10,519 bases of DNA from JBOGOC01 sp050747525 (GTDB lineage: Bacteria > Acidobacteriota > Polarisedimenticolia > JACPZX01 > DASXTC01). The stretch covers positions 1 through 10,519 of the forward strand of contig JBOGOC010000041.1 in assembly GCA_050747525.1 (NCBI GenBank), written 5' to 3'. Under the pieces are notes generated by a model that was given only the letters and a program-made list of their open reading frames with translations, was not told the DNA's origin and ran no database searches. The translations under genes and the position numbers were made by a program. Positions 1 to 5,503 of the stretch are shown here, one piece after another. How positions within the stretch are numbered: the first letter of the stretch is position 1; each line of letters begins with the position of its first letter.

Positions 1-1
1 G

Positions 2-1312
2 TCGCGCGCCCCCTATGCGCGCGACGAGACCGAGGACCTGGTCTTCCTTCCCGACGTCGTGGTGAAGCCGTCTTCGACGGCGGAGGTGTCCGGGATCCTG
101 GCGCTGGCTTCGCGAGAGCGCATCCCGGTCACGCCGCGCGGCGGCGGAACCGGGCTGTCGGGAGGGGCCCTGGCCGTGCGCGGCGGGATCGTGCTGTCGC
201 TCGAACGGATGAACCGCATCGTGGAGATCGACCGCGACAACCTGATGGCCGTGGTGGAGCCCGGGGTGATCACCGAGCGGCTGCAGCAGGAGGTCGAAGC
301 GGTCGGGCTGAGCTATCCGCCCGACCCGGCCAGCCGCGGGTCATGCATGATCGGCGGGAACGTGGCGGAGAACGCGGGAGGCCCCCGCGCGGTGAAGTAC
401 GGGGTCACCAAGGACTGGGTGACCGGGCTGGAGGCGGTGCTGGCGGACGGCCGCGTCTTCACCACGGGAGGCAAGCTCCGCAAGGACGCCTCGGGCTACA
501 ACCTCACCGGCCTGCTGGTGGGCTCCGAAGGGACCCTCGCGGTGGTCACGCGGGTCGTGGTGCGGCTCATCCCCATGCCCACGCAGCGCCGCCTGCTGCT
601 GGCCTGCTTCGACACGCCGGGGATGGCGGCGCGCGCCCTGGGCGGCGTGTTCGATCGAGGGGTGATCCCTTCCGCGGCCGAGCTGATGGAAGGGGCGGCC
701 TGGGCCACGGGAGCGGCCCGCGTCGATCGGGCTCCCATGGATCCCGGCCACGGCGCCTACCTGCTGCTGGAATCCGACGGGATGCGCGCCGAGATCGTCG
801 AGCAGGAGGCGTTGGCGATGGGAGAGGCCTGCCTGCAGGCCGGCGCCGCCGACGTGCTGGTGGCCGAGACCCCCGCTCGTCAGGCCGAGCTGTGGCGCGT
901 CCGCCGCGCCATCGGGGAGGCGGTCAAGAAGATCGCTCCCTACAAGGAGGAAGACACCGTGGTCCCGCGGCGCCAGGTCCCCGAGCTGCTCGAAGCGGTG
1001 GACGCCGCGGTGCGCCGTCACGGACTGCGCGCCATCTGCTACGGCCACGCGGGGGACGGCAACATCCACGTGAATCTCCTGAAGGACACCGCGACGACGG
1101 ATCAGGGGCTGGATGCAGCCATCCGCGAGATCTTCTCGGCGGTGGCCACCCTGGGAGGAAAGATCTCGGGCGAGCACGGCATCGGATGGGTGCAGCGCGA
1201 CTACATGCCGCTGGCCCACGACCCGGTGGAGCTGAGCCTGATGCGCGCGGTCAAACACGCCTTCGATCCGGCTGGAATCCTCAACCCCGGCAAGGTGCTC
1301 CCGGGCTCCTAG
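2..1312 (+). CDS. glcD: GlcD-type FAD-linked oxidase / D-2-hydroxyacid dehydrogenase (5'-partial)
   Basis: Flavoprotein of the glycolate oxidase GlcD / D-lactate dehydrogenase family, which oxidises a D-2-hydroxyacid to the 2-oxoacid using FAD. The reading frame is open from base 2, and the residues before the first possible start (SRAPYARDETEDLVFLPDV) are family-like, so the true start lies upstream. The visible 436 residues probably lack only a short N-terminus, since relatives run to about 460-500. Seen: PCMH-type FAD-binding fold with RGGGTGLSGGA at visible residues 46-56, then PPDPAS and GGNVAENAGG further on. The C-terminal FAD-oxidase domain has GHAGDGNIH (H349, D352, H356) and SGEHGIG (E391, H392), the usual metal/substrate-binding cluster, and ends with FDPAGILNPGKVLP. 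The exact substrate (glycolate, D-lactate, D-2-hydroxyglutarate) cannot be told; glcE/glcF partners are not in view. It ends tail-to-tail with dusB, sharing CTAG. Confidence 0.9.
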   Translation, partial: SRAPYARDETEDLVFLPDVVVKPSSTAEVSGILALASRERIPVTPRGGGTGLSGGALAVRGGIVLSLERMNRIVEIDRDNLMAVVEPGVITERLQQEVEAVGLSYPPDPASRGSCMIGGNVAENAGGPRAVKYGVTKDWVTGLEAVLADGRVFTTGGKLRKDASGYNLTGLLVGSEGTLAVVTRVVVRLIPMPTQRRLLLACFDTPGMAARALGGVFDRGVIPSAAELMEGAAWATGAARVDRAPMDPGHGAYLLLESDGMRAEIVEQEALAMGEACLQAGAADVLVAETPARQAELWRVRRAIGEAVKKIAPYKEEDTVVPRRQVPELLEAVDAAVRRHGLRAICYGHAGDGNIHVNLLKDTATTDQGLDAAIREIFSAVATLGGKISGEHGIGWVQRDYMPLAHDPVELSLMRAVKHAFDPAGILNPGKVLPGS

Positions 1313-2295
1313 ACCTGTACGGGCTCAGCCTCCAGGGCCGCGAAGAACGAGTCGAACTCCTCGAAGAAGTCCTCCGCCTTCGCGAGCTGCCCGATCCTCT
1401 GGCGCAGCGCCTTGCCGTTGCGCAGGCCGTGCGTGTACCAGCCGGTGAAGGTGCGCATCTTGTGCAGGGCGGCCTTCCGGTCCTCTTCGCGCTGCAGGCG
1501 GCTGAAGTGTCCCACGATCAGGCTCTTCCTGTCGGAAAGGGTGGGCTGCCGCAGGGGACGCCCCGCCAGCAGGTCGGCCGTCTGCCTGAAGATCCACGGA
1601 TTCAGCATCGACCCGCGTCCGATCATGACGGCGTCGCAGCCCGTCTCGCGGAACATGCGCACCGCCTGCTCCGGGGTGGTGACGTCGCCGTTCCCCACCA
1701 CCGGGATCGACAGCGCCTCCTTGAGCCGGGCGATGCGCTCCCAGTCCGCGCTCCCCGAGTACATCTGCTTCGCGGTGCGGGGGTGCAGGGCGACGGCGGT
1801 CGCGCCGTTGGCTTCGCAGATCCGCCCCAGCTCGAGGTAGTTGAGCCGGTCTTCGGACAGCCCGGCGCGGAACTTGACGGTGAGCGGGATGGTGAGCCGC
1901 TTCTTCGCGGCGACGATGATCGACTCGGCCAGGCGAAGGTCGCCCATCAGCGCGGCCCCCGAGCACCCCTTCAGGATCTTGTTGGCCGGGCACCCCATGT
2001 TGATGTCGCACACGTCGGCCCCGATCTCCTCCACCACGGCGGCCGCCTCGGCCATCGCATCCGCGCGCGAGCCGTAGATCTGGATGGCCAGCGGGCGCTC
2101 CTCGTGGGCGAAGGCCATCAGGTTCAGGGTGCGCTCGTTGCCGCGGGTGATCCCTTCGCTGCTGATGAACTCCATCGAGACGATCCCCACGCCGCCCACC
2201 TCGCGGATGATGGCGCGGAAGTGGCGGTCGGTGATGCCGGCCATGGGGGCCAGCACCAGGGGAGGATCGACGGGGATGGGGCCGTAGCGCAGCAT
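1309..2295 (-). CDS. dusB: tRNA-dihydrouridine synthase, DusB type
   Basis: FMN-dependent enzyme that reduces uridine to dihydrouridine in the D-loop of tRNA, using NADPH. The protein is 328 residues, normal for DusB (about 320-335). Seen: LAPMAGITDRHFR at residues 15-27 (FMN-binding start of the TIM barrel), INMGCPANK at 98-106 with the expected catalytic cysteine C102, TVKFRAG with K141, HPRTAKQMYSG starting at H171, GNGDV at 201-205 and IGRGS at 225-229. These match the Dus signature; the C-terminal helical domain (KMRTFTGWYTHGLRN and beyond) is complete. Start chosen at the ATG just before LRYGPIPVDPP. The frame stays open further upstream, but there it encodes Arg/Gly/Pro-rich nonsense antisense to the neighbouring gene. 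It begins 8 bp after the LeuA-like stop, so the two are probably cotranscribed. No clear Shine-Dalgarno sequence precedes it. Paralogue assignment to DusB rather than another Dus rests on overall resemblance. Confidence 0.93.
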   Translation of the reverse strand: MLRYGPIPVDPPLVLAPMAGITDRHFRAIIREVGGVGIVSMEFISSEGITRGNERTLNLMAFAHEERPLAIQIYGSRADAMAEAAAVVEEIGADVCDINMGCPANKILKGCSGAALMGDLRLAESIIVAAKKRLTIPLTVKFRAGLSEDRLNYLELGRICEANGATAVALHPRTAKQMYSGSADWERIARLKEALSIPVVGNGDVTTPEQAVRMFRETGCDAVMIGRGSMLNPWIFRQTADLLAGRPLRQPTLSDRKSLIVGHFSRLQREEDRKAALHKMRTFTGWYTHGLRNGKALRQRIGQLAKAEDFFEEFDSFFAALEAEPVQV

Positions 2296-2303
2296 GATGC
2301 GGA

Positions 2304-3539
2304 TCAGCGCCCGCGGGCCAGGGCGGTCAGCTCGTCGTCGGTGAGCAGGCGCACGCTCTGCTTGGCGGCCGCGAAGATCCGATCGACCACTTCGTCGGCC
2401 GGCTCGAGCCCGTTCTGCTCCAGCCAGAAGACGACGTTGGAGCGGCCCGACATCGGGCCCACCCGGATGCGCTGCGAGAAGCCGAACTCGCCCGCGGGGA
2501 CCCCGGAATAGACGCGGTCGGCCAGCCAGGCGTCGTTCTTCCGCAGCGCCTTGATGACCGCGGCGGCGTGCACGCCGGTGCCGGTCTCGAAGGCGTCCGT
2601 CCCCACCACCGGGTAGTTGCTGGGGATCGGCACGCCGCACCCTTCCGACACCAGGCGGCAGTAGCGCCCGAGCGCCGTGAGGTCGCGGTCGATCCATCCC
2701 AGCAGCTTGAGGTTCACCAGCAGGAGGTCCATCGGGCTGTTGCCGGCGCGCTCGCCGATCCCCAGGGCGCACCCGTGCACACGGTCGGCGCCTGCCTCGA
2801 TGGCAGCCAGGGGGTTGGCCACCCCCAGGCCGCGGTCCCTGTGCCCGTGCCAGTCGAGCTTCACGTCCTGTCCGGTCTCCGCGATGACCCCGCGCACGAA
2901 CCTGACCAGGTTGCGCACGCCGGCCGGCGTGGCGTGCCCGACGGTGTCGGTCAGGCAGACCCGGCGCACGCCGCATTCGATGGCGGCCGTGTACAGCCTG
3001 CGGATCGTCTCGGGATGGGCGCGGATGGTGTCTTCCGTGACGTACATGACCGACGAGCATTCCCGGACGGCGTAGTGCAGGGACTCTTCGGTGTGTCCCA
3101 GCAGCGTGTCCACGGTCCAGCTCTCGGTGAACTGCCGGATGGCCGAGGAGCCGATGAACAGGCACGCCTCGATTGGCACGCCGGTCTCCTGCGTGATGCG
3201 GGCGATAGGCTCCACGTCGCGGATCATGGTGCGGGCCGCGCAGTTGGCCTGGATCTTCAGCCTGGCGCGGGCGATTTCCCGGCACAGGGCCGTGACGTCC
3301 TCCACCGCGCGGGGCCCCGCCCCCGGCAGCCCGATGTCGGCCGTGTCGATCCCCAGGTCGTCCATGGCGTGGAGGATCTCGATCTTGCGGGCGATCGGCG
3401 GATCGCTCACCGAGGGACCCTGCAGGCCATCGCGCAGGGTCTCGTCATCCAGCTCGACCGGCTTGCCCGGGCGGAAGCTCTCTCCCTGGACGTTCCAGTC
3501 GTAGATGAGGCCCTGATGGTCGCCGTCGATGGGAGTCAT
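2304..3539 (-). CDS. LeuA/HMGL-like family aldol carboligase (homocitrate / 2-isopropylmalate synthase type), substrate unknown
   Basis: DRE-TIM-fold enzyme of the 2-isopropylmalate / homocitrate / citramalate synthase family, which typically condenses acetyl-CoA with a 2-oxoacid. Seen in the 411-residue protein: DETLRDGLQ at residues 32-40 (R and D of the DRE motif), LTDTVGHATP at 196-205, WHGHRDRGLG at 230-239 with the metal-binding HxH (H231, H233), and GIGERAGN at 260-267, the family signature. GVHAAAVIKA at 322-331 corresponds to the LeuA subdomain-I GxH region. Length is well short of a full LeuA (about 510), and the C-terminal allosteric leucine-binding domain is absent, so feedback inhibition of LeuA type is unlikely. 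Start at the ATG encoding MTPIDGDHQG; an in-frame ATG ten codons upstream (3569) would overlap the mutY start. No Shine-Dalgarno sequence, but a TAGAAT box lies 7 nt before the ATG. dusB follows. No other leucine or lysine pathway gene is nearby, so the reaction is undetermined. Confidence 0.85.
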   Translation of the reverse strand: MTPIDGDHQGLIYDWNVQGESFRPGKPVELDDETLRDGLQGPSVSDPPIARKIEILHAMDDLGIDTADIGLPGAGPRAVEDVTALCREIARARLKIQANCAARTMIRDVEPIARITQETGVPIEACLFIGSSAIRQFTESWTVDTLLGHTEESLHYAVRECSSVMYVTEDTIRAHPETIRRLYTAAIECGVRRVCLTDTVGHATPAGVRNLVRFVRGVIAETGQDVKLDWHGHRDRGLGVANPLAAIEAGADRVHGCALGIGERAGNSPMDLLLVNLKLLGWIDRDLTALGRYCRLVSEGCGVPIPSNYPVVGTDAFETGTGVHAAAVIKALRKNDAWLADRVYSGVPAGEFGFSQRIRVGPMSGRSNVVFWLEQNGLEPADEVVDRIFAAAKQSVRLLTDDELTALARGR

Positions 3540-3546
3540 GACGCCG

Positions 3547-3552
3547 ATTCTA
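3547..3552 (-). promoter_or_regulatory. -10-like box for the LeuA-like gene (probable leaderless start)
   Basis: On the minus strand TAGAAT (5 of 6 to TATAAT) ends 7 nt before the ATG at 3539. That spacing would place the transcription start at or next to the A of the start codon. No Shine-Dalgarno sequence is present, and no recognisable -35 lies at 16-18 nt. Inference from position and sequence only. Confidence 0.4.
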
Positions 3553-3553
3553 G

Positions 3554-3559
3554 TACGAT
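3554..3559 (+). promoter_or_regulatory. -10-like box for mutY (probable leaderless start)
   Basis: TACGAT (4 of 6 to TATAAT) ends 8 nt before the mutY ATG at 3568. It sits one base from the oppositely directed TAGAAT box at 3547-3552, so the two promoters would be back to back and could not easily be occupied at once. No Shine-Dalgarno and no clear -35 accompany it. Confidence 0.33.
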
Positions 3560-3567
3560 GCGCCCTC

Positions 3568-4749
3568 ATGAGGAAGCGGCCGACGACGCCTTTCGCCCGC
3601 GCGCTGCTGCGCTGGTACGCGCGCGAGAAGCGGGATCTGCCCTGGCGGCGCCGTCCCGACCCCTACCGCGTGTGGGTGTCGGAGATCATGCTGCAGCAGA
3701 CCACCGTGGCCGCGGCGATCCCCTACTACGAGCGGTTCATGGCACGGCTCCCGGACCTGGGGGCCCTCGCCGGGGCACGCGAGTCCGAGGTGCTCGCCCT
3801 GTGGTCGGGCCTGGGCTACTACCATCGCGCCAGGAACCTCCTCGAGGCGGCCCGCCTGGTTCGTGATCGGCATGCCGGGCGCGTCCCGCGCAAGCTCCCC
3901 GCCTTGCGCGAGCTGCCGGGGGTGGGGCCCTACACGGCGGGCGCGATCCTGAGCATCGGGCATGGCATCCCGGCGCCGGCCCTGGACGGCAACATCGTGC
4001 GGGTGGGGGCCAGGCTGTCCGGGTGGCGGAAGTGCGTCGCGGGCTCCGCCGCCAGGCGGCACCTCGAGGCCTTCGTGATGCTGCACATGCCGCCCGCGCA
4101 CGCTCCGGAGTTCAATCAGGCGCTGATGGACCTGGGGGCCACGGTGTGCACGCCGCGCGCGCCACGGTGCGAGGCGTGTCCGGTCTCCGCCTGGTGCGAG
4201 GCTTTTCGTGGCGGCCTGGTGCAACGCATCCCCCTGGTCCCCGCGCGGCGGCCCCCCGCCCCGGTGATCCTGGCGGCGCTGGCCGTGTGCCGCTCGAAGA
4301 GAGGGGGAGACGAGGCGCTGATGGCGCGCCGCCCGCAGGGGAGGCTGATGGGAGGGATGTGGGAGTTCCCTCTCGCCTCCGCGCGCGACGCGCGCGACGC
4401 CCTTCGCGTGGGCGAGCGCATGGCGGAGAGTCTGGGGTCGCGGCCGGCCGGGAAGGCCGGCTCACTGCGCCACACCATCACGCGCCACGCCATCACCATC
4501 CACGTGGTACGCGCCGTCCCTGCCCGTACGCCCGCTCGTTTCACTGGCCGCCTGGGTGCCACGGGCCTCGCGACGCAGCTTTCGGCCCAGACCGTTCTGA
4601 AGTGGATGCCGCTGGCGGAGATCGCGGACGGATCGACCCTGGCGGTCACGGGGGCGGCACGCAAGATCGCGCGCCTGATCAGCGGGAGGGGAGGGGCTGA
4701 CCTAGGACTTGTCCGGCGGGGGAGTCCCGACGGGAACGGCCGGCCCTGA
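3568..4749 (+). CDS. mutY: A/G-specific adenine DNA glycosylase MutY
   Basis: Base-excision repair glycosylase that removes adenine mispaired with 8-oxoguanine. Seen in the 393-residue protein: LPWR at 24-27, SEIMLQQTTV at 38-47 with catalytic E39, GLGYYHRARN at 81-90, the helix-hairpin-helix LPGVGPYTAGAILS at 116-129, catalytic D140 in ALDGNIVRV, and the [4Fe-4S] loop with C194, C201, C204, C210 in the expected Cx6Cx2Cx5C spacing. The C-terminal NUDIX-like 8-oxoG-reading domain starts near residue 230 (RLMGGMWEFPL at 259-269). The recognition loop, FSH in E. coli (RHTFSH), reads RHTITR here (301-306), an unusual change. Start chosen at MRKRPTTPFARALLRW. An in-frame ATG 13 codons upstream lies within the divergent gene and adds a non-family extension. 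Start spacing suggests a leaderless mRNA. The last 48 bp overlap the yggX-like gene on the other strand. Confidence 0.95.
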   Translation: MRKRPTTPFARALLRWYAREKRDLPWRRRPDPYRVWVSEIMLQQTTVAAAIPYYERFMARLPDLGALAGARESEVLALWSGLGYYHRARNLLEAARLVRDRHAGRVPRKLPALRELPGVGPYTAGAILSIGHGIPAPALDGNIVRVGARLSGWRKCVAGSAARRHLEAFVMLHMPPAHAPEFNQALMDLGATVCTPRAPRCEACPVSAWCEAFRGGLVQRIPLVPARRPPAPVILAALAVCRSKRGGDEALMARRPQGRLMGGMWEFPLASARDARDALRVGERMAESLGSRPAGKAGSLRHTITRHAITIHVVRAVPARTPARFTGRLGATGLATQLSAQTVLKWMPLAEIADGSTLAVTGAARKIARLISGRGGADLGLVRRGSPDGNGRP

Positions 4750-4986
4750 GGCGCCTTCGCCCAGGTTCAGGAACGTCCGCATCTGCTGATCCAGCATGCG
4801 CAGGCCGTGCGGGTCACCCAGGCTCAGGCGATATTCGTTGATGATCTTGGTCTGCATCGCGATCCACTCGGTCCAGCAGTCCTTGCACACGCTCTCATGG
4901 ATGGTCTGCCCCAGCGCACCCCGGAAGGGGGGCTTCTCCATCGGCTCTTTGGACTGCTGACAGCGGCGACAGGTCATAGGTTCCAT
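4702..4986 (-). CDS. YggX-like Fe(II)-trafficking / oxidative-damage protection protein, CxxC variant
   Basis: Small protein (94 residues from the first ATG, 91 from MTCRRC) resembling YggX, which in enterobacteria protects Fe-S clusters and limits iron-driven damage. Seen: after an N-terminal MTCRRC CxxC pair comes FRGALGQTIHESVCKDCWTE, then WIAMQTKIINEYRLSLGDPHG and a helix with LDQQMRTFLNLGE. This follows E. coli YggX in order (PGELG...I, W..WQ..QT.LINE..L, LEQEM..FL). E. coli YggX lacks the two CxxC pairs seen here (C5/C8 from MTCRRC with C31/C34 VCKDC, counting on the longer form), which together could bind zinc or iron. Two starts are possible: 4986, or 4977, which matches the usual short N-terminus and has a weak GGA upstream. 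It follows tRNA-Leu by 8 bp in the same transcript and its 3' end runs 48 bp into mutY antisense. The symbol yggX is withheld because orthology rests on the C-terminal half. Confidence 0.8.
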   Translation of the reverse strand: MEPMTCRRCQQSKEPMEKPPFRGALGQTIHESVCKDCWTEWIAMQTKIINEYRLSLGDPHGLRMLDQQMRTFLNLGEGASGPAVPVGTPPPDKS

Positions 4987-4994
4987 GGAGTTGC

Positions 4995-5079
4995 TGGTGC
5001 CGAAGGCGGGATTCGAACCCGCATGCCTCGCGGCGCCACCCCCTCAAGATGGTGTGTCTGCCAATTCCACCACTTCGGC
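4995..5079 (-). tRNA. leuU: tRNA-Leu (anticodon GAG)
   Basis: A complete class II tRNA can be folded by hand. Acceptor stem GCCGAAG pairs with CTTCGGC, followed by A and an encoded CCA (4997-4995). D-arm GTG/CAC encloses a GAATTGGCAGA loop; anticodon stem CCATC/GGTGG encloses TTGAGGG, giving anticodon GAG (reads CUC and CUU). The long variable arm has a GCC-GCGA-GGC mini-stem, and the T-arm GCGGG/CCCGC has a TTCGAAT loop. It lies 17 bp after the secG stop and 8 bp before the yggX-like start, with no promoter or terminator of its own visible, so it is probably cut out of a polycistronic transcript. E. coli leuU (also GAG) likewise follows secG, so the symbol is used by analogy. Confidence 0.97.
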
Positions 5080-5096
5080 ACTGAGTCAACCCGCCC

Positions 5097-5429
5097 TTAC
5101 TGCTGAGGGGGCGGGGGAGGTGTCTGTGGCTCAGGAGCCGGCGTGGGAACGGCGGGCGCCGACTGCTGCGCCGGCTCGTCCGTGACCACCGACCCGGTCC
5201 CTCTGTTCGCCAGGATCGCAAGAGAGAACGATGTGATCATGAAGATGATGGCCGAGCCGGTCGTCAGCTTGGACAGAAGTGTGGCCGCCCCGCGGGCCCC
5301 GAAGGCCGTCTGGCTCGTGCCGCCGAAGGCTGCGGCGACATCGGCGCCCTTGCCCGTCTGCAGCAGCACGACGAGGATGAGGAACACGCACACAAACAGG
5401 TGAAGGACGGTCAGCAGCCAGATCAGCAC
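5097..5429 (-). CDS. secG: Preprotein translocase subunit SecG
   Basis: Small inner-membrane subunit of the SecYEG protein-export channel. From a GTG start the protein has 110 residues: TM1 at about 3-23 (LLTVLHLFVCVFLILVVLLQ), the conserved cytoplasmic loop GKGADVAAAFGGTSQTAFG (residues 27-45) and TM2 at about 54-74 (KLTTGSAIIFMITSFSLAIL). A Pro/Gln-rich tail (81-110) ends in PPPPPQQ; such variable low-complexity tails are common in SecG. The GTG at 5429 is preferred because GGAGAG stands 3 nt upstream and TM1 then begins at once. The frame is open for 22 more codons, but that stretch would cross the likely promoter and encodes nothing conserved. It lies between tpiA and tRNA-Leu(GAG), a familiar bacterial arrangement. 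A separate promoter in the 72-bp gap after tpiA may let it be expressed independently of glycolysis. Confidence 0.93.
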   Translation of the reverse strand: MLIWLLTVLHLFVCVFLILVVLLQTGKGADVAAAFGGTSQTAFGARGAATLLSKLTTGSAIIFMITSFSLAILANRGTGSVVTDEPAQQSAPAVPTPAPEPQTPPPPPQQ

Positions 5430-5465
5430 GGGCTCTCCATGAACATCTTGGGAATCAGGGCGAAA

Positions 5466-5495
5466 ACTATAACACAGGCCTTTGAGCCCCGGCAA
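5466..5495 (-). promoter_or_regulatory. Internal sigma-70-type promoter for secG-tRNA-Leu-yggX
   Basis: Minus strand: TTGCCG (5495-5490, 4 of 6 to TTGACA), an 18-nt spacer, then TATAGT (5471-5466, 5 of 6 to TATAAT) preceded by TG and one base, which makes an extended -10. Predicted start near 5459 gives a leader of about 30 nt carrying the GGAGAG before the secG GTG. The -35 lies within the hairpin that follows the tpiA stop. Confidence 0.5.
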
Positions 5496-5503
5496 ACGGG
5501 GCT
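5485..5503 (-). other. Stem-loop at the tpiA stop codon
   Basis: AGCCCCG-TTTGC-CGGGGCT, a perfect 7-bp stem with a 5-nt loop, begins inside the tpiA TAG stop. The minus-strand sequence after it is CAAAGG, without a U-tract, so it is not a standard intrinsic terminator. It may slow or partly end transcription from pgk-tpiA, or protect the 3' end of that message. Confidence 0.4.

Noticed and set aside
343..2511. Long open frame on the plus strand (722 codons)
   Set aside because: It crosses glcD out of frame and dusB/LeuA-like antisense. Its product is Arg/Gly/Pro/His-rich without motifs, a typical shadow in GC-rich DNA.
2296..3285. Upstream extension of the dusB frame
   Set aside because: This stretch is antisense-strand overlap with the LeuA-like gene in another frame and is Arg/Gly/Pro-rich; Dus homology begins only at the ATG at 2295.
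2568..3866. Plus-strand open frame of 432 codons
   Set aside because: Shadow antisense to the LeuA-like gene and out of frame with mutY; no recognisable motif.
4381..4398. Tandem 9-bp repeat (GCGCGCGAC twice)
   Set aside because: It lies in frame in the mutY C-terminal region, encoding Ala-Arg-Asp twice; two copies in GC-rich coding DNA need no special explanation.
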